This document shows positions 53,009 through 57,470 of a stretch of 57,470 nt of DNA, in pieces (position 1 is the stretch's first letter; every line of letters begins with the position of its first letter). The translations under genes and the position numbers were made by a program. The notes below the pieces were generated by a model. It was not told the DNA's origin. It saw only the letters and a list, made by a program, of their open reading frames with translations, and did not search any database. Location: the NCBI GenBank assembly GCA_002339015.1, contig DDJC01000104.1:232-57701 (forward strand), written 5' to 3'. The stretch is from Burkholderiales bacterium UBA1834. GTDB lineage: Bacteria > Pseudomonadota > Gammaproteobacteria > Burkholderiales > Burkholderiaceae_C.

Positions 53009-55795
53009 TCAAGGCGCGCCGAACTGCAGGGCGCGAGGATCACGCGTGGTGGTCAGGTCGTACAGCTTGAAGCGGCGGCCCAGGCGCGCACCGCCATCTC
53101 GCAGCAGCGGCGCGTAGACGATCGACGCATTGGACGGCCCCGAGCGCAGCAGGAAGGCGTCAAAGGGGATGTTCACGTACACACCCTTGTCGAACGAGCC
53201 CTCGCCGAACTGTTCTGCGGACACGTTGGTCTTGGTGGCATAGGCGCCCATGGCCACGCCGTTGGGGAACACGCGCGAAATGTCCAGCGTCACGCCCTTG
53301 TCACCCGCCAGGTACTGCCCCGCGCTGAGCTTGGCCACCACGTCATGCCAGCCGGTATCCCAGTAGGCCGTGACATGGCCCGTGCTCACCTCGTAGTCGC
53401 GCAGCCCGAAATCCTGCTCGAAGGCACGCTGGCGCACGCGGTTCACGTCCACGCCCACGGCCAGCCGGCTGCCCACGGGGCGGTACAGGTACTCCCCCCC
53501 GATGCCGGCATACATGCTCTCCAGCAGGCCGGCATAGGCCAGGTAGAAGTGATCGCCGCCCACGCTGCCCATGTGCGTCAACTGCAGGTTGGGCAAGGTC
53601 GTGTTGCGGGTGGTGAGGTACTCGCGGATGTAGGTGCGCACGCGCGGCAGGTTGCTTGGCGCCGTGTACTTGAACTTGTCGTAGTTGTCGATCAGGCCCA
53701 CACTCAAGGTGCCAGCGACCCAGGTGTCCGGACGCAGCTTGAACGCGGCATCCAGCGTGGCAGAAAGCTGGAACAGCAGGAAACCATCGGGCCCCCCCAG
53801 CGACTGGCGATAGCCCAGCCCGACACCGTAGGACAAGCGCGGCGGCTCGTCCTCGTACAGCGGCTGGGGCGGCGATTCGGAGGATGCCTGGGGCACCGCC
53901 TGCTTGCTGATCGCCTCGATGCGCTCGCTGGGCGCCTGCAACTGGGTGCGCGCCCGCACCCAGGCCTCCCGATCCACCACAGCCTGAGCCACGTTCACCC
54001 CGCGCTGGTCGAAACGCAACTCGATGCGGTCCACCTGGGCGGGCGCATCGCGGTGCACCACTGCGGCCACCTTGTCGACCACCGGGCGCTCATAGCCCAT
54101 CTGCGGATCGGCCACCACCACGGACCAGGTATTGCCGCGTTGCTCGATGCGGCTGACCTGCAGGCCGGTCTGCGCCTGGATGTCGCGGGCGGTCGCTGCT
54201 GGATCGCCCGCCTGCACTGGTCGGCCCGCGGCCACCGGCAGCGGACGCGGGTCCAGGAGCTTGGGGGTGGCCAGCTTGTCCAGCGGCGTGTGCAGCTGCA
54301 AGGTGAGCGTGGCCATGTCGCCCCGCTCCAGCCCCAGCGTCACATCCATCCAGCGCCAGGGGCGGTACACCAGCCCGATGTTCACCGGCGTGCGCTGCTT
54401 GATCGGGCGCCCGGCCTGGTCATTGGCATAGTCATTGCCATCGATCTCGGCCTTGAGCACCCAGCGCTGGCCAGGCAGTTCGTACTGCACCCCGCCAAAG
54501 AACGCCGCCGGCCCACGGAAAAACGTATCGGCACTGACGGTGCCGCCGCGGCCAACCCTGCTATCGGGGCGGGTGTCGAAACGCTTGGCCACCAGGCCCA
54601 GCGGGTTGCGTATGTCACCGCGCCCGCCCACATAGCCAAAGCCCAGACCCGCGCTCACATCCAGCGCTCCGAAGCGCTTGCTGGCCACCAGGTATTCGCC
54701 TGAAAAGATGCCGGTGCCCAGGAAATCACGCCAGCCCACCGCCACCTGCGGCCACAGCCTGGATTCCTCCAGCAGCCGCACCTTCACATGGGCGCTCTTG
54801 TCCTTGTACGACTGATCGCCCGCGTAACCCGGGCCATAGAGCCGGTCCGAGATGCCGATGTAGCCGAACGCTACCTCCAGCCAGTCCACGGGCTGCAGGC
54901 TCAGGGTGACCATGCTGTAGGGCTCCTGCCGGCTGAACGACACGGCACCGGTGCCTGCTGGCGCCATGCGCGCGGTCGGCGTCTGAAGCAGGCCCACCAC
55001 GCCCCAGTCATTGCCGATGCGGGGCAGGTCGCGGCGTTGATCAGCCAGGCCCAAGGCCCGGGCCTGCCGCTTGTACGACCAGGGCGCCCCAACAGGCGCG
55101 GCAGGCTGCGTGGCCAGGAAGGCCGACACTTGCTCGGACAGTTCAGCGTCCATGCCTTCGCCCATGTCGGGCGCCCAGAGCCAGGCCCCCGGGGCCGGCG
55201 CATCCTGCGTCTGCCCATTCCAGCGGGCCACACCATGGCTGAACACGCGCCCATCAGGCTGCACCACCCAGGCCCGGTCAGCCGCCACCACACCGCATGC
55301 ACGCAGGTAGCTGGCCGTGTCGGCACCCGGTTGATGGGCCACCTGGCACATGTGCCCGCTCACACGCAGCAGCGTCACCCAGGGGCTGCGCGGGGCGGCG
55401 TGCACCACATCCCAGCGGCGCAACCAGGGGTCTGCCGCCGCGTTGGCCTGCAGCCAGCGTGCATCCGCCTTGAGCAGCGGCACACGCCCGGTGACAGGCA
55501 TGTCGGCGATCACCCCGGCCAGGGCGGAGAAACGCCCCGCCAGGCTTTGCCGCAATTGGGCCTGACGCTGCTGCTGGCCACTGCGTTCCACAGACGCATA
55601 CCATCCCAGCGCGGCCAGGTCGACATCAGCTGGCAGCGGATGGGCCAGCAGCCAATCACTCAAGCGCTGCTCGGCCTCGACCACGTAGTCTTGCCCTTGT
55701 GATGCCAGCGCGGCAGGGGTGGCTTGAGCTTGCGACCAGCACAGCAGCACCAGCGATCCCGCGGCCGGGATCCAGGCGATTCGGTGAAGGCTCAT
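53009..55795 (-). CDS. Fused GfcC/YjbG-like and YjbH exopolysaccharide-secretion protein
   Basis: About 928 residues from an ATG at 55795. A signal peptide (AAGSLVLLCWSQAQA) is followed by a region of about 25-250 resembling GfcC/YjbG: DMPVTGRVPLL, WVVQPDGRVFSHGVARWNG and PGAWLWAPD. From about 255 the protein is YjbH, starting NDWGVVGLLQTPTARMAPAG, with beta-barrel-like repeats to the C-terminus. YjbH alone is about 700 residues and GfcC about 250, so the length fits a fusion. Location is periplasm plus outer membrane. Overlaps the lipoprotein gene (ATGA). Confidence 0.82.
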   Translation of the reverse strand: MSLHRIAWIPAAGSLVLLCWSQAQATPAALASQGQDYVVEAEQRLSDWLLAHPLPADVDLAALGWYASVERSGQQQRQAQLRQSLAGRFSALAGVIADMPVTGRVPLLKADARWLQANAAADPWLRRWDVVHAAPRSPWVTLLRVSGHMCQVAHQPGADTASYLRACGVVAADRAWVVQPDGRVFSHGVARWNGQTQDAPAPGAWLWAPDMGEGMDAELSEQVSAFLATQPAAPVGAPWSYKRQARALGLADQRRDLPRIGNDWGVVGLLQTPTARMAPAGTGAVSFSRQEPYSMVTLSLQPVDWLEVAFGYIGISDRLYGPGYAGDQSYKDKSAHVKVRLLEESRLWPQVAVGWRDFLGTGIFSGEYLVASKRFGALDVSAGLGFGYVGGRGDIRNPLGLVAKRFDTRPDSRVGRGGTVSADTFFRGPAAFFGGVQYELPGQRWVLKAEIDGNDYANDQAGRPIKQRTPVNIGLVYRPWRWMDVTLGLERGDMATLTLQLHTPLDKLATPKLLDPRPLPVAAGRPVQAGDPAATARDIQAQTGLQVSRIEQRGNTWSVVVADPQMGYERPVVDKVAAVVHRDAPAQVDRIELRFDQRGVNVAQAVVDREAWVRARTQLQAPSERIEAISKQAVPQASSESPPQPLYEDEPPRLSYGVGLGYRQSLGGPDGFLLFQLSATLDAAFKLRPDTWVAGTLSVGLIDNYDKFKYTAPSNLPRVRTYIREYLTTRNTTLPNLQLTHMGSVGGDHFYLAYAGLLESMYAGIGGEYLYRPVGSRLAVGVDVNRVRQRAFEQDFGLRDYEVSTGHVTAYWDTGWHDVVAKLSAGQYLAGDKGVTLDISRVFPNGVAMGAYATKTNVSAEQFGEGSFDKGVYVNIPFDAFLLRSGPSNASIVYAPLLRDGGARLGRRFKLYDLTTTRDPRALQFGAP

Positions 55796-56499
55796 GAGCG
55801 CGGTTCTTGGTGAGGGGGCCACGTCTGCCAGGTCAGACACAAATCGGCCGCTACACATTGTTCGCCATAGACAGGCTCAACCCCCTGGGGCCCCATCCTC
55901 ACGGCATAGCGGGCTGGGGGCAGCGCTCCCGACGACACCGACTCACGAAACCACCGCAGATCAGCAGGCACGGGGCCAGCCCAGGCCGTGTCCCGAGGCG
56001 TGGGCACCGCTTCGATCTGCAGGGACTGGACGGTGCCCAGGCGGTAACCGGGCATCTGGTCGAGCACGCGCTCATAAGAGGATGGCTGCTGCAGGGCGGC
56101 GCCCCAGCCGGGCGTGCCTTGGGGCCAGCGCACATCACGCCACTCCGTAGGGGAGCCCACCAGCCCCGCCAGGCGGCCGTGGCGCAGGCGAAGCACCTCG
56201 CCCGCGCCGCTGTACCAGACCTGCACGGGCGCCTGCGAATCAGCCATGTCGACATAGCCCAGCACCATCAGCACTGGTTGCGCATTGACGGTGACGCGCA
56301 GATAGCGGTATTTGGGGTTGAGGGGCCCTTGGGAAGGATCCGCCTTGGCACCGAATGGGGAAAGCTGGCGCCAGGCATCAAAAGCGGCGGACTGATGGGG
56401 CGCGCAGCCTTGCAAGCCCAGCATGGAGACCACGCCTAGCACACAAGCCAAAGCGGCCGACTTTGAAAAAGCCAGCCGCTTGACGAAAAGCGCCCTCAT
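55792..56499 (-). CDS. yjbF: YjbF/GfcB-family lipoprotein
   Basis: A 235-residue lipoprotein. The signal peptide ends with lipobox LGLQGC, placing the acylated Cys at residue 32. The mature part (YRYLRVTVNAQPVLMVLGYVD and GTPGWGAALQQPSSYERVLD) fits YjbF/GfcB, a component of group 4 capsule or Yjb exopolysaccharide secretion. It is coupled to the fused yjbG-yjbH gene and preceded by a yjbE-like gene, completing the yjb operon. Confidence 0.8.
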   Translation of the reverse strand: MRALFVKRLAFSKSAALACVLGVVSMLGLQGCAPHQSAAFDAWRQLSPFGAKADPSQGPLNPKYRYLRVTVNAQPVLMVLGYVDMADSQAPVQVWYSGAGEVLRLRHGRLAGLVGSPTEWRDVRWPQGTPGWGAALQQPSSYERVLDQMPGYRLGTVQSLQIEAVPTPRDTAWAGPVPADLRWFRESVSSGALPPARYAVRMGPQGVEPVYGEQCVAADLCLTWQTWPPHQEPRS

Positions 56500-56571
56500 C
56501 TCAAGAGCGCTAAAGGCAATGGGGCGCCATTACCCCGGAAGACGGTACTCAAGGCGCTATGAGCACACGCA

Positions 56572-56856
56572 TCAGGGTGCAACGGTGCCGGTGGTGGGTG
56601 CTGTGGTGCCGGAGTTGTTGTCATTGGAGGCCACGGCCACGGCCACGCCAACGGCGGCAGCAGCAGCCACGCCGACAGCCAAGGCCCCAGCCGTGATGCC
56701 ACCGACAGCACTGGCACCGGCCGCACCAGCGCCGGCAGCCGCACCTGCGCCGCTGGCACCCGCACCAGTCGTGCCAGCACCAATCCCGCTAGCGGCTTGA
56801 GCAAATGCGCCGGACGCCAACAGGCAGAACGATGTAGCGATGATGAGTTTTTTCAC
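56572..56856 (-). CDS. Small exported Ala/Gly-rich YjbE-like protein
   Basis: A 94-residue protein from a GTG at 56856, with GAGAGG 6 bases upstream; an ATG at 56871 would add five residues. The signal peptide is KKLIIATSFCLLASGAFA. The mature part is nearly all Ala, Gly, Val and Ser, with a hydrophobic stretch near 50-70 and a tail of Asn, Ser and Thr (SNDNNSGTTAPTTG). E. coli YjbE, also in front of yjbF, has the same composition and Thr-rich tail. Homology is inferred from composition, length and position. Confidence 0.68.
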   Translation of the reverse strand: MKKLIIATSFCLLASGAFAQAASGIGAGTTGAGASGAGAAAGAGAAGASAVGGITAGALAVGVAAAAAVGVAVAVASNDNNSGTTAPTTGTVAP

Positions 56857-57250
56857 AGGACGACCTCTCAATTGAAGCGATTTATGTCTGCAGGCCAGTA
56901 TGGCACAGGGCGGGCAGATGTATCAAGCGGCATGGCCCAGGGCAACACCCCGCGCCATTAGCCTACCGCGCAAGCGTGGGAACCCGCAAAACACCATTGC
57001 AACCATTCACCTGCGGGGCTAGCATGCCCTCCTTGTTGCGGCAAAAAAGCACGAAACAGTCGGTGTTTTCCCGCCTAACTGGGCTCACTGTAAGCCGCGC
57101 ACCACATCAAGATGACAGCCGTTGAACGGTTTGATGACTAAAATGTTTGTATCAAACCAACGGGCCGCCAATAGGCTGACGCTCGTGATTTGCGAAGTTG
57201 CTTGAAGCCGCTTCCGCAGATGCAGTTAACACAATCAGGATTCCAACCTT
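56857..57250. promoter_or_regulatory. 394-base divergent region, yjb operon / WecA-like gene
   Basis: No open frame that looks coding is seen here. It lies between divergently transcribed polysaccharide genes and is richer in A+T than the flanks toward the WecA-like gene. It holds the inverted repeat described at 57128-57158. Promoters for both directions should be here, but I could not place a -35/-10 pair with confidence. Confidence 0.5.
57128..57158. promoter_or_regulatory. Operator-like 8-base inverted repeat
   Basis: Perfect arms GGTTTGAT (57128-57135) and ATCAAACC (57151-57158) separated by 15 bases (gactaaaatgtttgt). It is about 93 bases before the WecA-like gene start, inside an A+T-rich patch, and is not followed by a T run. 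The spacing suits a dimeric repressor or activator. The protein that would bind it is not known. Confidence 0.45.
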
Positions 57251-57470
57251 ATGTCCATAGACGACCCGCTGGTCGCCGCCTTCAGCGTCACGTTGGCAGT
57301 CAGTTTCGCCGTGTGCTTGTTGCTGGTATTGACTCAAAGATGGCATGGTCGTCTTTCATTGGACAGCGACTTGACGGGGGCACAGAAGTTTCATGATGTG
57401 CCAGTGCCGCGGGTTGGTGGTCTGGCCGTTTTTGCGGGTCTGCTGACCGGCGGCGCGTGTCAAGGTAGTT
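57251..57470 (+). CDS. WecA/MraY-family undecaprenyl-phosphate sugar-1-phosphate transferase, 5' part
   Basis: A gene cut by the window edge; 73 residues are visible from the ATG at 57251. The first membrane helix is AFSVTLAVSFAVCLLLVL. Then come KFHDVPVPRVGGLAVFAGLL, the conserved family segment with His-Asp and P-R-x-G-G, and the start of a second helix. Members load undecaprenyl phosphate with a sugar phosphate to begin a glycan. Its place next to the yjb genes suggests it starts an exopolysaccharide repeat unit. Only the N-terminus supports this. Confidence 0.75.
   Translation, partial: MSIDDPLVAAFSVTLAVSFAVCLLLVLTQRWHGRLSLDSDLTGAQKFHDVPVPRVGGLAVFAGLLTGGACQGS

Noticed and set aside
57128..57158. 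FNR/CRP-type binding site
   Set aside because: Half-sites resemble TTGAT/ATCAA but the spacer is 15 bases rather than 4.

Overview
The window is GC-rich bacterial chromosome with dense, often overlapping genes. Its conserved blocks have a gene order I associate with Betaproteobacteria of the order Burkholderiales (Comamonadaceae/Sphaerotilaceae-like): prmA then a DUF3426 protein; gpmA-yibN-grxC-secB-gpsA; and pilB-pilC-pilD-coaE-zapD-yacG. Genus and species cannot be fixed from sequence reading alone. I saw no rRNA, tRNA, insertion sequence, prophage or CRISPR array.

Layout. 1-8.8 kb: housekeeping genes (prmA 3' end, a zinc-ribbon membrane protein, a PfkB kinase, a secreted EEP-family phosphatase/nuclease, phosphoglycerate mutase, a YibN-like rhodanese, glutaredoxin, SecB, GpsA, a transglutaminase-like protein, TrmL). 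9-12 kb: a Spy/CpxP-like periplasmic protein followed by an OmpR/EnvZ-type two-component pair. 12-44.7 kb: a large surface-polysaccharide/LPS region. It holds UDP-glucuronate/galacturonate synthesis, two GDP-mannose dehydratase-like genes, five GT4-type transferases in the acquired-looking part plus two in the LPS-core part, GT9 heptosyltransferases, GT-C-like membrane proteins, an MsbA-type ABC exporter and most of the ADP-heptose pathway. Inside it lies a tightly coupled eight-gene minus-strand operon (27.1 to 18.2 kb) of unusual composition: a two-headed nucleotidyltransferase, GtrA, GT2, a GDPD-like protein, a membrane-protein/P-loop-kinase fusion, a HAD phosphatase, a class II aldolase and a membrane protein. 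44.9-50.4 kb: type IV pilus assembly genes, coaE, zapD and yacG. 50.4-53.0 kb: a probable polymorphic-toxin gene, with an apparent frameshift in a run of seven C, followed by two tandem paralogous candidate immunity genes. 53.0-57.5 kb: a yjbE/yjbF/yjbG-yjbH exopolysaccharide-secretion locus facing away from the start of a WecA/MraY-like sugar-phosphate transferase gene.

How the genes work together. The 12-44 kb genes supply activated sugars (UDP-GlcA/UDP-GalA, GDP-6-deoxymannose derivatives, ADP-heptose precursors), the transferases that assemble LPS core and a variable glycan, and an exporter. The eight-gene operon looks like a self-contained pathway for making and attaching an unidentified nucleotide-activated building block. 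The yjb genes and the WecA-like gene probably begin a second, exopolysaccharide locus that continues beyond the window.

The features most worth attention are the eight-gene operon with its fused kinase, the toxin/double-immunity module with its poly-C frameshift, the HldE2-GmhB fusion and the GfcC/YjbG-YjbH fusion. All identifications come from reading motifs and recalling families; no database search was run.
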